The notes beneath the pieces are model-generated. The model was not told the DNA's origin. It ran no database searches and saw only the letters and a program-made list of their open reading frames with translations. A program made the translations under genes and the position numbers. From Caballeronia peredens (GTDB lineage Bacteria > Pseudomonadota > Gammaproteobacteria > Burkholderiales > Burkholderiaceae): 64,000 nucleotides of DNA. The stretch spans positions 1-64,000 of the forward strand of contig FCOH02000010.1 in assembly GCA_001544595.2 (NCBI GenBank), given 5' to 3'. Positions within the stretch are counted from its first letter, which is position 1; every line of letters starts with the position of its first letter. Below are positions 47,211 through 56,236 of this stretch, in pieces.

Positions 47211-47498
47211 CGTGGCCTGCTCCCGCGCACACGATGCCTCCTGCCGATAAGCCGTCATGCCGAAGCGCTGCAAGATGAAGTTTTCGACGACGAGAAAGAG
47301 ATCCGCTTCCCGCGGCCGCGTGCCCCAGCGGCTGTTGCCCGCCACCGACGCCACCGCGAACCACGAATGCGGCGGAAACATTTCGACGCGCAACATGCCG
47401 CGCTCGAAAATCCTGAGACGCCCCGTATCGATGTGAAACTCGGCGCTGACCGCGCCGCCCGGCATGTCGATGCTCGCCGTGATTGCCTTCGCCTTCAT
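47202..47498 (-). CDS. Small hypothetical protein, 98 aa
   Basis: Reads MKAKAITASIDMPGGAVSAE, then alternating strands (FHIDTGRLRIFERGMLRVEM, PHSWFAVASVAGN) and a helix near the end. It is soluble, with no signal peptide. The stop codon lies inside the convergent HNH gene. The family is unknown. A GC-rich hairpin (47577-47605) lies upstream. Confidence 0.55.
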   Translation of the reverse strand: MKAKAITASIDMPGGAVSAEFHIDTGRLRIFERGMLRVEMFPPHSWFAVASVAGNSRWGTRPREADLFLVVENFILQRFGMTAYRQEASCAREQATSA

Positions 47499-47969
47499 GG
47501 TCTCGCTCTCTCAGTGTGTCGGCGCCGGGACGTCGCGTGCCGCTCGGACGCCCGCCGATCGAATGGTTCGTGAGCAGGCGCCGGGCGCGCGAGCCGCCCG
47601 GCGCCGCGCGAAAAGAGTCGTCGTCTCCGCGCGCATGACTACCTTAAGTCGTGCGCCGTCATCGAACAATCCCGATTAAGTAGGGAGTGGACGGTAGGGC
47701 TCACGATTGTCAATTTCTCCAGCGACGCGAAAAGCGCCGCGCCGTTTCTGCAATAAATGACCTATAGGCATACAGTATTGGCGTTGCACGTCGCCGCCGA
47801 AACATCGGCGCGATCGGCAAGTCATCTGCAACATGTGCGGTGCATGACGGCGACCGTTCGCTGCCGCACATAGACCAACATTCGGCACGTCTCATCGGCG
47901 GCTCTTTTCCATCGCGAGAAGGCGCCTGTCCGTTCACAAAAGATTCAAATCAAAAGAGGGAAGCAAATC
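47499..47969. other. 471-base gap with promoters and hairpin
   Basis: Between the divergent genes at 47498 and 47970. It contains a perfect hairpin at 47577-47605 and an AT-richer part (about 47680-47780). The short frames present lack ribosome-binding sites and protein character. The alcohol dehydrogenase gene's promoter should lie in the right half. Confidence 0.45.
47577..47605. repeat. GC-rich 11-bp hairpin
   Basis: GGCGCCGGGCG (47577-47587) pairs perfectly with 47595-47605 around a 7-base loop. No T-tract follows on either strand, so a terminator is not clear. It lies upstream of the minus-strand gene at 47202-47498. Confidence 0.5.
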
Positions 47970-49028
47970 ATGCTGAAAGCCTATTCCTATGCGGCATCCG
48001 CAACCGACAAACCGCTCGGCCCGTTCGAAATCCAGCGCCGCGACGTGGGTCCGAACGACGTGCGCATCGACGTTCTGTTCTGCGGCGTGTGTCACTCCGA
48101 CCTGCACATGGCGAGAAACGAATGGGGCGGCACGAACTATCCGGTCGTGCCGGGACACGAGATCGTCGGGCGCGTCGTCGAGGTCGGCTCGGATGTGACG
48201 AAGTTCAAGGCGGGCGATCTCGCGGGCGTCGGCTGCATGGTCGATTCCTGTCGCGTGTGCGATGCCTGCCAGGAAGGACTCGAACAGTTCTGCGACGGTC
48301 CGGACAGCTTCATCCAGACCTACAACTCGCCGGACCGGAAATCGGGCGGCGTGACCTATGGCGGCTATTCGACGGCCATGGTCGTCGACGAAGCATTCGT
48401 CCTGCGCGTTCCCGAGAACCTCGAACTCGCGGCCGTCGCACCGTTGCTGTGCGCGGGCATCACCACGTACTCGCCGCTGCGTCACTGGAACGTGCAGAAG
48501 GGGCACAAGGTGGGCGTCGTGGGTCTCGGCGGCCTGGGACACATGGGCGTAAAGCTCGCGGCCGCGATGGGCGCGCATGTCGTGCTGTTCACGACATCGC
48601 CGGGCAAGACCGAGGACGCGAAGCGTCTGGGCGCGCACGAAGTGGTGATCTCGAAAGACCCGGATCAGATGGCCGCGCACGCCAACAGCTTCGACTTCAT
48701 TCTGAACACGGTGGCCGCGTCGCACGACCTCGATCAGTTCATGGTGCTGCTCAAGCGCGACGGCACGATGACGCTCGTCGGTGCGCCGGAGCATCCGCAT
48801 CCGTCGCCTTCGGTGGTGAACATGATCTTCAAGCGGCGCTCGCTCGCGGGCTCGCTCATCGGCGGCATCGCGGAGACGCAGGAAATGCTCGACTTCTGCG
48901 GCGAGCACGGCATCACGTCCGACATCGAGATGATCCGCATGGATGAAATCAACACGGCTTACGAGCGCATGCTGAAGAGCGACGTGAAGTATCGCTTCGT
49001 GATCGACATGTCGACGATGGAGCGCTGA
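47970..49028 (+). CDS. Zinc-dependent NAD(P) alcohol dehydrogenase (YahK/CAD-like)
   Basis: 352 residues. Catalytic zinc ligands lie in FCGVCHSDLH and PGHEIVG. Structural zinc cysteines are in GCMVDSCRVCDACQEGLEQFCDG, and the nucleotide motif is VGLGGLGHMGVKLA. It fits the cinnamyl-alcohol-dehydrogenase-like group that reduces a wide range of aldehydes with NADPH. A HxlR-type regulator gene converges with it. GAGGGAAG precedes the ATG. Confidence 0.88.
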   Translation: MLKAYSYAASATDKPLGPFEIQRRDVGPNDVRIDVLFCGVCHSDLHMARNEWGGTNYPVVPGHEIVGRVVEVGSDVTKFKAGDLAGVGCMVDSCRVCDACQEGLEQFCDGPDSFIQTYNSPDRKSGGVTYGGYSTAMVVDEAFVLRVPENLELAAVAPLLCAGITTYSPLRHWNVQKGHKVGVVGLGGLGHMGVKLAAAMGAHVVLFTTSPGKTEDAKRLGAHEVVISKDPDQMAAHANSFDFILNTVAASHDLDQFMVLLKRDGTMTLVGAPEHPHPSPSVVNMIFKRRSLAGSLIGGIAETQEMLDFCGEHGITSDIEMIRMDEINTAYERMLKSDVKYRFVIDMSTMER

Positions 49029-49064
49029 GCCGCCTCAAGCGACACAAATCCGCCGCGATAAGCG

Positions 49065-49574
49065 TCAGTTCTGGCTCTTCGCGGCCTTGAAGGTTTTGTG
49101 GCGCTTGTCGCGCTCTTTTGCGTAGGGCGGGCTGAGCGTCGGATCGAGCTCGCCTCGCCCGACGAGTTCGCCGCACACCGGGCACACGTTGTCCAGTCCG
49201 ACTTCGTGCCCGCACTTGCGATGCACATATCGCACGGCGATTCCTTCCTTCTTCGTCTTGCACCAGGTCTCGCCCCACGCGCGCAGCGCCTGGATGACCG
49301 GATAGAACGCCTTGCCTTTTTCCGTCAGCCGGTATTCGTAGCGCAAGGGCTTCTCGTTGTACGGATGGCGCTCGATCATGCCGTCCGCTTCGAGCGATTT
49401 CAGCCGGGTCGCAAGCATTTGCGGCGTCGCCTCGGTCTGAATCTGAATCTCCTCGAACTTGCTCGTGCCCATATAAAGCTCCCGCAGCACGAGCAACGTC
49501 CACCTGTCGCCGACGATGTCCGTCGACCGCGCGACCGGACATAACGTCTTCACGGTTTTCTCACTGCGCGCCAT
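49065..49574 (-). CDS. HxlR-family transcriptional regulator
   Basis: 169 residues. The start LCPVARSTDIVGDRWTLLVLREL and the helix FEEIQIQTEATPQMLATRLKSLEADG are the HxlR/DUF24 winged helix with its N-terminal cysteine, often a thiol or aldehyde sensor. A C-terminal zinc-ribbon-like addition (RKCGHEVGLDNVCPVCGELV) has four cysteines and is unusual for the short HxlR family. It is divergent from the isochorismatase/aldehyde dehydrogenase pair, with repeated ATAGT motifs between. Confidence 0.85.
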   Translation of the reverse strand: MARSEKTVKTLCPVARSTDIVGDRWTLLVLRELYMGTSKFEEIQIQTEATPQMLATRLKSLEADGMIERHPYNEKPLRYEYRLTEKGKAFYPVIQALRAWGETWCKTKKEGIAVRYVHRKCGHEVGLDNVCPVCGELVGRGELDPTLSPPYAKERDKRHKTFKAAKSQN

Positions 49575-49591
49575 TCCGTTGCTCCCGTATC

Positions 49592-49608
49592 ACTATTAAA
49601 TTCATAGT
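49592..49608. promoter_or_regulatory. HxlR-type operator candidate
   Basis: ACTAT (49592-49596) and ATAGT (49604-49608) form a 5-7-5 inverted repeat just upstream of the HxlR start. TTCATAGT recurs near 49684 upstream of the isochorismatase gene. HxlR proteins commonly bind such AT-rich repeats, so autoregulation and control of the divergent genes is a fair inference. Confidence 0.45.
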
Positions 49609-49805
49609 AACACGTTCGCGGTGCGCCGTCGCGAGCGCGGCGCACGTCGAGAGGAATCGTCGAAGTTGCTTGTGCATATGATTTTCATAGTGATATTCTG
49701 GCGCTCGGGCATCGAAGCGCGAGACGTCGCGCACACGATCCGCGCAACCAGGCGCCGGTTGCCGCGTGCCGTCCGAAACCCGAATCCTGCATACCGGAGC
49801 ACTCA

Positions 49806-50429
49806 ATGTCGAATTCTTCTTATCGCGCCGAGCACACAGGGCTGCTGCTCGTCGATCCCTACAACGATTTTCTTTCGCACGGCGGCAAACTGTTTCCGAT
49901 GATCGAAACCGTCGTCAACGAAGTCGGCCTGCTCGACAACCTGCGGGCCACCGTCGATGCCGCGCGCCGCGCGGGCATTCGCGTCTTCTTCGTGCCGCAC
50001 CGGCGCTGGCAGCCGGGCGACTATGAAAACTGGGAGCATCCGAATCCGACGCAACGTCTCGTGCAAAAGCGTCAGACCTTTGCCAAGGGCAGTTGGGGCG
50101 GCGAATGGCATCCCGATTTCGTGCCGCAAGCCGATGACATCGTGATTCACGAGCACTGGGCGCAAAGCGGTTTCGCCAACACGGACCTCGACTTCCAGCT
50201 GAAGCAGCACCACGTCACGCACGTCATCGCGGTCGGGCTGCTCGCGAATACCTGTATCGAATCGACCGCGCGCTTCGCGATGGAACTCGGTTATCACGTG
50301 ACACTCGTGCGTGACGCGACCGCCGCGTTCTCGCAGGAATTGATGCGCGCGGCACACGATCTGAACGGGCCGACCTACGCCCACTCGATCGTATCGACCG
50401 CCGAATTGCTGGCTGCGTTGCCCGCCTGA
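49806..50429 (+). CDS. Isochorismatase-like cysteine hydrolase
   Basis: 207 residues with the isochorismatase-like hydrolase layout: catalytic Asp in LLVDPYNDF, a lysine in RQTFAKGSWGGE or nearby, and nucleophile Cys in VGLLANTCIESTARFAMELG. Members hydrolyse amides or vinyl ethers (nicotinamide, N-carbamoyl compounds, isochorismate). The substrate is not known. It lies 12 bases before the aldehyde dehydrogenase gene, in one likely operon divergent from HxlR. Confidence 0.83.
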   Translation: MSNSSYRAEHTGLLLVDPYNDFLSHGGKLFPMIETVVNEVGLLDNLRATVDAARRAGIRVFFVPHRRWQPGDYENWEHPNPTQRLVQKRQTFAKGSWGGEWHPDFVPQADDIVIHEHWAQSGFANTDLDFQLKQHHVTHVIAVGLLANTCIESTARFAMELGYHVTLVRDATAAFSQELMRAAHDLNGPTYAHSIVSTAELLAALPA

Positions 50430-50441
50430 AAGGAGCCGAAC

Positions 50442-52025
50442 ATGACACTCACCGGCAATCTGCTCATTGGAGCAACGGAATATTCGCCGACGCGCGGCAC
50501 GCTGCTCGCGCTCGATCCCTCGACCGATACGACAATCGAGCCTGCATTTGCGCTCGGCGGAATCGAAGAAGTCGATCGCGCGGCGCGTCTCGCCGACGAA
50601 GCCTTCGACAGCTACAACGCCACCACATTGGCCGTGCGCGCCGCGTTTCTGGAACGCATCGCGGATGGCCTCGACGCAGCCGCGCCCGAACTCGCGCAAC
50701 GCGCATCGCTCGAAACCGGCTTGCCCGCCGCACAGCTCGAAGGCGAGGCCGCGCGCGCCGCGACGCAATTCCGCCAGTTCGCGCAGGTCGTGCGTCAGGG
50801 GCGCTTCCGTCAGGCGACGATCGATCCCGCGCAACCCGAGCGGCAGCCGCGCGCGCGGATGGATCACCGGATGCAGAAGATCGCGCTCGGTCCGATCGCC
50901 GTATTCGGCGCGAGCAACTTTCCGATTTCGTATTCCGTCGCGGGTGGCGACACGGCTTCGGCGCTCGCGGCGGGCTGCCCGGTCGTCGTGAAGGCGCACA
51001 ACGCGCATCCGGGCGCATCGGAAATTCAGGCACGCGTCATTCGCGAAGCCGTCGCGGCATCGGGGCTGCATGAAGGCGTCTTCTCGATGATCCGTGGCGA
51101 AGGCACGCAAGTCGGCGAAGCGCTGGTCGATCATCCGTTGATCAGCGGCGTCGCGTTTACGGGCTCCGAAGGCGGCGGCATGGCGCTTTATCGACGTGCG
51201 CAGTCGCGACCCGACCCGATTCCCGTCTTCGCGGAAATGACGAGCGTGAATCCGACGTTCGTGCTGCCCGACGCGCTCGCCGCGCGCGGCCACGTCATCG
51301 GCGATGGCTTCGCGGAGCGCATGCTCGTCAACGTCGGACAGGCGTGTCTTAAGCCCGCGATCCTGCTCGCTGTCGACGGTCCCGGCTTCGATGCGCTCAA
51401 AGCCGCGATGATCGCCCGCGTCGACGCGATGCACGCGCGCACGATGCTCACGCCCGGCATCTTCCAGGCGTACCGGCAGAACGTGGAGCGCGTGCGCGCG
51501 ACAGGCGCCGCGCAGATCGCGGAAGGTGCGTCCGGCGAAGGCCGCTGGGACGGCCGCCCGGCGCTGTTCGAGGTGAGCGGCGCGCACATGCTCGAAGAAC
51601 CGTCGTTGTCGGAAGAAGTGTTCGGGCCGTCCGCGCTGCTCGTCCGTGTCGCCGATGTCGAGCAACTCGTCGCCCTGGCGCGACAGTTTCGCGGCCAGCT
51701 TTCCGCGACGCTGCACGCCGACGCCGCCGATCATCCGCTCGCCGCACGCCTGTTGCCGATTCTCGAACGGCGCACGGGACGCGTGGTCATCAATGCATTC
51801 GCGCATCCGCAAGAGGTGTCGTATGCGTCGATTCACGGCGGGCCCTTTCCGGCGACCACGGACAGCCGTTTCACTTCCGTCGGCATGAGCGCGATCGAGC
51901 GCTTTCTGCGGCCGGTGTGCTATCAGGGCTTTCCGGACGCGCTTCTGCCGGAGGCGCTGCGGCACGACAATCCGCTCGGAATCTGGCGGCTGACGGACGG
52001 CGAGCCGGCCAGAACGCAGGCGTAA
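50442..52025 (+). CDS. NADP-dependent aldehyde dehydrogenase (ketoglutarate semialdehyde type)
   Basis: 527 residues: the loop FGASNFPISYSVAGGDTASA, GVAFTGSEGGG, Glu in FAEMTSVNPTFVLP and nucleophile Cys in NVGQACLKPAILL. Sequence and length fit 2,5-dioxovalerate (alpha-ketoglutarate semialdehyde) dehydrogenases, which use GQ.C in place of the common GQ.CT.P. It would oxidise a short aldehyde acid with NADP+. It follows the isochorismatase gene by 12 bases. Confidence 0.83.
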   Translation: MTLTGNLLIGATEYSPTRGTLLALDPSTDTTIEPAFALGGIEEVDRAARLADEAFDSYNATTLAVRAAFLERIADGLDAAAPELAQRASLETGLPAAQLEGEAARAATQFRQFAQVVRQGRFRQATIDPAQPERQPRARMDHRMQKIALGPIAVFGASNFPISYSVAGGDTASALAAGCPVVVKAHNAHPGASEIQARVIREAVAASGLHEGVFSMIRGEGTQVGEALVDHPLISGVAFTGSEGGGMALYRRAQSRPDPIPVFAEMTSVNPTFVLPDALAARGHVIGDGFAERMLVNVGQACLKPAILLAVDGPGFDALKAAMIARVDAMHARTMLTPGIFQAYRQNVERVRATGAAQIAEGASGEGRWDGRPALFEVSGAHMLEEPSLSEEVFGPSALLVRVADVEQLVALARQFRGQLSATLHADAADHPLAARLLPILERRTGRVVINAFAHPQEVSYASIHGGPFPATTDSRFTSVGMSAIERFLRPVCYQGFPDALLPEALRHDNPLGIWRLTDGEPARTQA

Positions 52026-52041
52026 GCATGAGCGTGGCGGC

Positions 52042-52935
52042 TCAACCCGCCGTCATCGCCTCGCGCATTTTCTCCACGAAACGCGCGGTCACCGCCGGCA
52101 GCGTGCGGCCACGCTTCTTCACGAGCGCGATCGGCCGCACGAACGCCGGATGATCGATCGGCTTCACGACGAGTCCCGGCTCCGCGCGCACCTCGCGCGC
52201 GGTTTCCGGCAGGATTGTCACGCCGAGTCCGCCGCGCACCATCGCGACGGCGGTCATCATGTAGGTCGGCTCGCAGGCGATCTCCAGCGCTTCGCCGGTT
52301 TCGCTGAGCGCCGCATCGACGACCGCGCGCACGCTCGTGCCCGGCGCGGTGAGCACGAGCGGCACGCGCGCGAGATCGTCGGGCGTGACGCGGCGCTTCT
52401 TCGCCAGCGCATGCCCGCGCGGACACACCGCGACCAGCCGGTCCACGCCCGCGTGCAGCACCTCCAGCAGCGGATCGGCGACGTCGCCGCCCGTCAGGCC
52501 GATATCCGCTTCCTCGCCGCGCACGAGCGCATTCACCGTGCTCGCGACCACATCGCGAATCTCGAACGCGACGCGCGGCACCTCGCGCTTCATGCCGATG
52601 ATCAGTTCCGGCAACACGCTTGCCGCAAACGTCGGCAGACACGCGATGCGGATCGTGCCGCTCTCGCCGACGCCCATCGCGCGCGCGTCGCGCAGCACGC
52701 TTTCCATGTCGCGCAGCGACTTGCGCAAGAGCGGCAGCAGTTCGCGCCCGGTCGGCGTGAGCGCGACATGGCGGCTGTTGCGGTCGAAAAGCCGCGCGCC
52801 GACCGCGTCCTCCAGCCGCCGTATCTGCACTGTGAGCGCCGGCTGCGACAGATGCAGCCGCTGCGCCGCGCGCGTGAAGCTGCCCGCCTCTGCCACGGCG
52901 ACGAGCGCCCGGATATCGCGAAGATTCAGATCCAT
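52042..52935 (-). CDS. LysR-family regulator divergent from CitMHS
   Basis: 297 residues: N-terminal helix-turn-helix (IRALVAVAEAGSFTRAAQRLHLSQPALTVQIRRLEDAVG) and the LysR effector domain (GTIRIACLPTFAASVLPELI, RGGLGVTILPETARE). It is divergent, by 100 bases, from a CitMHS transporter gene and presumably controls it and the two AtuA-type genes in response to a carboxylic acid. Confidence 0.88.
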   Translation of the reverse strand: MDLNLRDIRALVAVAEAGSFTRAAQRLHLSQPALTVQIRRLEDAVGARLFDRNSRHVALTPTGRELLPLLRKSLRDMESVLRDARAMGVGESGTIRIACLPTFAASVLPELIIGMKREVPRVAFEIRDVVASTVNALVRGEEADIGLTGGDVADPLLEVLHAGVDRLVAVCPRGHALAKKRRVTPDDLARVPLVLTAPGTSVRAVVDAALSETGEALEIACEPTYMMTAVAMVRGGLGVTILPETAREVRAEPGLVVKPIDHPAFVRPIALVKKRGRTLPAVTARFVEKMREAMTAG

Positions 52936-53035
52936 TATGGTTCGTGATTGCTGCGATCAAATCATTTCAATTGTGTTATTGCCGCTCCGAACATACGCTC
53001 GACCTCATCAAAAGACAATATTCGGAGACAACGCC

Positions 53036-54340
53036 ATGCTGCCTTTATTGGGGCTCGCCACCATCGTCGTCCTGCTCGGGGCGATTCTTACCAAGCGCAT
53101 GTCGCCGCTCGTCGCGCTGATCATCGTGCCGATTGCGGCGTCGCTGATCGGCGGCTTCGGCCTTTCGACGAGCAAATTCGTCATCGACGGACTGAAGAGC
53201 CTCGCGCCCGTCGTCGGCATGTTCGTGTTCGCGATTCTCTATTTCGGCACGATCACGGACGCGGGCACGCTCGATCCGATCATCGATCGCATCCTGCGCG
53301 CCGTCGGCACGAAACCGACGCGCATCGTGATGGGCACGACGCTGCTCGCGCTCTTGATCCATCTCGACGGCTCGGGCGCGGTGTGCTTTCTCGTGACGAT
53401 TCCCGCGATGCTGCCGCTCTACGAGCGCCTGAACATGGACAAGCGCGTGCTGGCCGCGGCCGTGTCGATGGCGGCGGGCATCAACTTCCTGCCGTGGACC
53501 GGGCCGATGATCCGTGCGTCCGCGTCGCTGCATCTGCCGATTTCGTCGCTCTTCAATCCGCTGATTCCGGTGCAGGCGATCGGCCTCGCGTTCGTGTTCG
53601 GCATGGCGTGGTGGCTCGGCCGCCGCGAGGAAAAGCGTCTGGGCTATTCGAGCGCGAACGGCGCGATTCCCGTGCCGAAGCGCGAACTCTCGCCCGAGGA
53701 ACAGGCGCTGCGCCGCCCGAAGAACTTCTGGTTCAACATCGTGCTGACGATCGTCGTGCTCGGCACGATGGTCGTGATGGGCGAAAAGATTCCGCCCGCG
53801 ATCATGTTCATGGTCGGACTGTGCATCGCGCTGATGGTGAATTACCCGAACGTCGAGATGCAGCGCAAGCGGATCGACGCCCACGCGCGCGCCGCGCTGA
53901 TGATGGCGGGCATCCTGCTCGCGGCCGGCGTGTTCACGGGCGTCATGCAGGGCAGCGGCATGCTGAAGGCGATGGCGCAGGCGGCAGTAGGCTTCGTCCC
54001 GCCGGCGATGGCCGGTCACATTCCGGTCGTGCTCGGCCTCGTGTCGATGCCGCTTTCCATGCTCTTCGATCCCGATTCGTTCTACTTCGGCGTGCTCCCC
54101 GTGATCGCCGAAGTGGCGTCGCAACTCGGCGTGCCGCCGGTGCACGTCGGGCAGGCCGCGTTGCTCGGCCAGATGACAACCGGCTTTCCCGTGAGTCCGC
54201 TCACGCCCGCGACGTTTCTCGTCGTCGGTTTGTGCGGCATCGATCTCGCGGATCATCAGAGATTCACGTTTCCGCTCCTGTTCGGCGCATCGATCGTCAT
54301 GACGATCGCGTGCGTCGTGCTGGGCGTGTTCCCGCTTTAA
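53036..54340 (+). CDS. CitMHS-family citrate/carboxylate transporter
   Basis: 434 residues with about twelve hydrophobic segments and the family motifs MSPLVALIIVPIAASLIGGFG, LIHLDGSGAVCFLVTIPAMLPLY and MAAGINFLPWTGPMIRA. CitMHS proteins import citrate, often as a metal complex, with protons. GGAGACAACGCC precedes ATG 53036. It is followed by the AtuA-family gene 18 bases later. Confidence 0.87.
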   Translation: MLPLLGLATIVVLLGAILTKRMSPLVALIIVPIAASLIGGFGLSTSKFVIDGLKSLAPVVGMFVFAILYFGTITDAGTLDPIIDRILRAVGTKPTRIVMGTTLLALLIHLDGSGAVCFLVTIPAMLPLYERLNMDKRVLAAAVSMAAGINFLPWTGPMIRASASLHLPISSLFNPLIPVQAIGLAFVFGMAWWLGRREEKRLGYSSANGAIPVPKRELSPEEQALRRPKNFWFNIVLTIVVLGTMVVMGEKIPPAIMFMVGLCIALMVNYPNVEMQRKRIDAHARAALMMAGILLAAGVFTGVMQGSGMLKAMAQAAVGFVPPAMAGHIPVVLGLVSMPLSMLFDPDSFYFGVLPVIAEVASQLGVPPVHVGQAALLGQMTTGFPVSPLTPATFLVVGLCGIDLADHQRFTFPLLFGASIVMTIACVVLGVFPL

Positions 54341-54358
54341 TCCAGACCGGACGACGTC

Positions 54359-55717
54359 ATGAAAGACACCATCAGAATCGGCGCGGGCGCGGGCTACTCG
54401 GGCGACCGCATCGAGCCGGCCGTCGAACTCGCCGAGCACGGCGCGCTCGACTATCTCGTGTTCGAGTGCCTCGCCGAGCGCACCATCGCGATCGCGCAGC
54501 AGGCCCGCCGCAACGATCCCGAACTCGGCTACGACCCGCTGCTCGAGGCACGCATGCGCGCAGTTCTGCCGGTCGCGGCGAAAAACGGCGTGCGCATCAT
54601 CTCGAACATGGGCGCGGCCAATCCGCGCGCGGCGGCGCGCAAGACGGCGCAGATCGCGCGCGAACTCGGCTTGCCTGGTCTGAAGATCGCGGCCGTCAGC
54701 GGCGACGACGTGCTCGACATCGTTCTGCGCTCGCCGCTGCGCTTCGAGGAAAGCGGCGACGATGTCAGCGCGTATGCGTCGCGCATCGTGTCGGCGAATG
54801 CGTATCTCGGGGCGAGCCCGATCGCGAGCGCGCTCGCGGCAGGCGCGGATATCGTGCTGACGGGGCGCGTCGCGGATCCGTCGCTGTTCACGGCGCCGCT
54901 CATCCACGAGTTCGGCTGGCGCATGGACGACTGGAACACGCTCGGCCAGGCGACGGTCGTCGGTCATCTGCTCGAATGCGCGGGGCAGGTGACGGGCGGC
55001 TATTTCGCCGATCCCGGCTATAAGGACGTGCCCGGTCTCGCGCGGCTCGGCTTTCCGATCGGCGAAGTGAGCACCGATGGCGCGGTCGTCGTGACGAAGG
55101 TGGCGCACGCGGGCGGCGGCGTGACCGAGGCGACCTGCAAGGAACAACTGCTGTACGAAATTCACGATCCGGCGCGCTACTTTCAGCCCGACGTCGTCGC
55201 GGACTTCACGCAGGTTCGCGTCGCGCGGGAAGCGCAAGACCGCGTGCGCGTGACGGGCGGACGCGGCGCCGCGCGCACCGGCACGCTGAAAGTGTCGGTT
55301 GCGTATGTCGACGGCTACATCGGCGAAGGCCAGATCTCCTACGGTGGCCCGGGCGCGCTGGCACGCGCGCGGCTCGCGCTCGATATCGTGCGCGAACGTC
55401 TCGCGATCACCGGCGTCGACACGAGCGAATTGCGTTTCGATCTGATCGGCGTGAACGCGCTGTACGGCGACGCGCTCGCCGCACGTCACGAAGAACCCGG
55501 CGAAGTCCGCGTGCGCGTGACGGGCCGCACGGCGGGCGCGAAGGAAGCGGCGCGCATCGGCAACGAGGTCGAGACGCTCTATACCAATGGACCGGCTGGC
55601 GGCGGCGGCGTGACGAAGGCGACGCGCGAAGTTATCGCGGTGCAGTCGGTGTTGCTCGCGCGCGAGCATGTCAAACCCGTTTTCGAATTCGTGGAGGCCG
55701 GCGATGAAACTGCGTGA
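54359..55717 (+). CDS. AtuA family protein (DUF1446)
   Basis: 452 residues with the DUF1446/AtuA pattern: RIGAGAGYSGDRIEPAVELAE at the start, ISNMGAANPRAAARKTA, LTGRVADPSLFTAPLIHEFGW and TNGPAGGGGVTKATRE near the end. The founding member is tied to acyclic terpene catabolism in Pseudomonas, but the family is much wider and its reaction is not settled. Downstream of CitMHS it probably processes an imported carboxylate. The next gene overlaps it by 14 bases. Confidence 0.82.
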   Translation: MKDTIRIGAGAGYSGDRIEPAVELAEHGALDYLVFECLAERTIAIAQQARRNDPELGYDPLLEARMRAVLPVAAKNGVRIISNMGAANPRAAARKTAQIARELGLPGLKIAAVSGDDVLDIVLRSPLRFEESGDDVSAYASRIVSANAYLGASPIASALAAGADIVLTGRVADPSLFTAPLIHEFGWRMDDWNTLGQATVVGHLLECAGQVTGGYFADPGYKDVPGLARLGFPIGEVSTDGAVVVTKVAHAGGGVTEATCKEQLLYEIHDPARYFQPDVVADFTQVRVAREAQDRVRVTGGRGAARTGTLKVSVAYVDGYIGEGQISYGGPGALARARLALDIVRERLAITGVDTSELRFDLIGVNALYGDALAARHEEPGEVRVRVTGRTAGAKEAARIGNEVETLYTNGPAGGGGVTKATREVIAVQSVLLAREHVKPVFEFVEAGDETA

Positions 55718-56015
55718 ACTGGCACATGGCCGCACCGGCGACAAGGGCAACACGCTGAACGTCTCGGTGATCTGCTTCGATGCGAAGCACTACGCACATC
55801 TGCGTGAACAACTGACGCCCGAACGCGTGAAGGCGCATCTCGCCGGTGTCGTCAAAGGCGACGTCGTGCGCTACGAACTGCCGCTTCTGCACGCCTTCAA
55901 CTTCGTGCTCGGTCACGCGCTCGGCGGCGGCGTCACGCGCTCGCTCGCGCTCGACGCGCACGGAAAGTCGATGAGTTCGGCACTGCTCGACATCGATATC
56001 GACGAACCCGCGTAA
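55704..56015 (+). CDS. AtuA-like small partner protein
   Basis: 103 residues reading MKLRELAHGRTGDKGNTLNV, RVKAHLAGVVKGDVVRYELP and ALGGGVTRSLALDAHGK. This is the ferredoxin-fold-like domain that is fused to, or encoded beside, AtuA/DUF1446 proteins. GTGGAGG before ATG 55704 and the 14-base overlap suggest tight coupling with the AtuA gene. The two likely form one enzyme. Confidence 0.8.
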   Translation: MKLRELAHGRTGDKGNTLNVSVICFDAKHYAHLREQLTPERVKAHLAGVVKGDVVRYELPLLHAFNFVLGHALGGGVTRSLALDAHGKSMSSALLDIDIDEPA

Positions 56016-56100
56016 AAAAGAAAACCATTCGGCGGCGCGCGGGGTCACCCCATCATCTGGGATGAACTAACTATCTGGATAAAAAACAGGTAAAAAGCTC

Positions 56101-56116
56101 TGTCTGACGATAGACA
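56101..56116. promoter_or_regulatory. Short palindrome upstream of wecB
   Basis: TGTCT-GACGAT-AGACA is a 5-6-5 inverted repeat in the AT-rich 221-base gap upstream of wecB. This gap is the most AT-rich part of the region and probably holds the exopolysaccharide promoter and a regulator site. Confidence 0.4.
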
Positions 56117-56236
56117 AAACATCGCCAAATCGTTGCAGAAAACTCTCGTTAGACTTTTTTACATTTTAGTTGGAGGGCGGTCCTAAACGTCTGAATACAA
56201 TCGAAATTGTTAAAGATTGTGCAATCGTCGGGGACA

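Noticed and set aside
53045-55753. Long minus-strand open frame opposite CitMHS and AtuA genes
   Set aside because: Highly charged, repeat-like shadow; both plus-strand genes have full family motifs.
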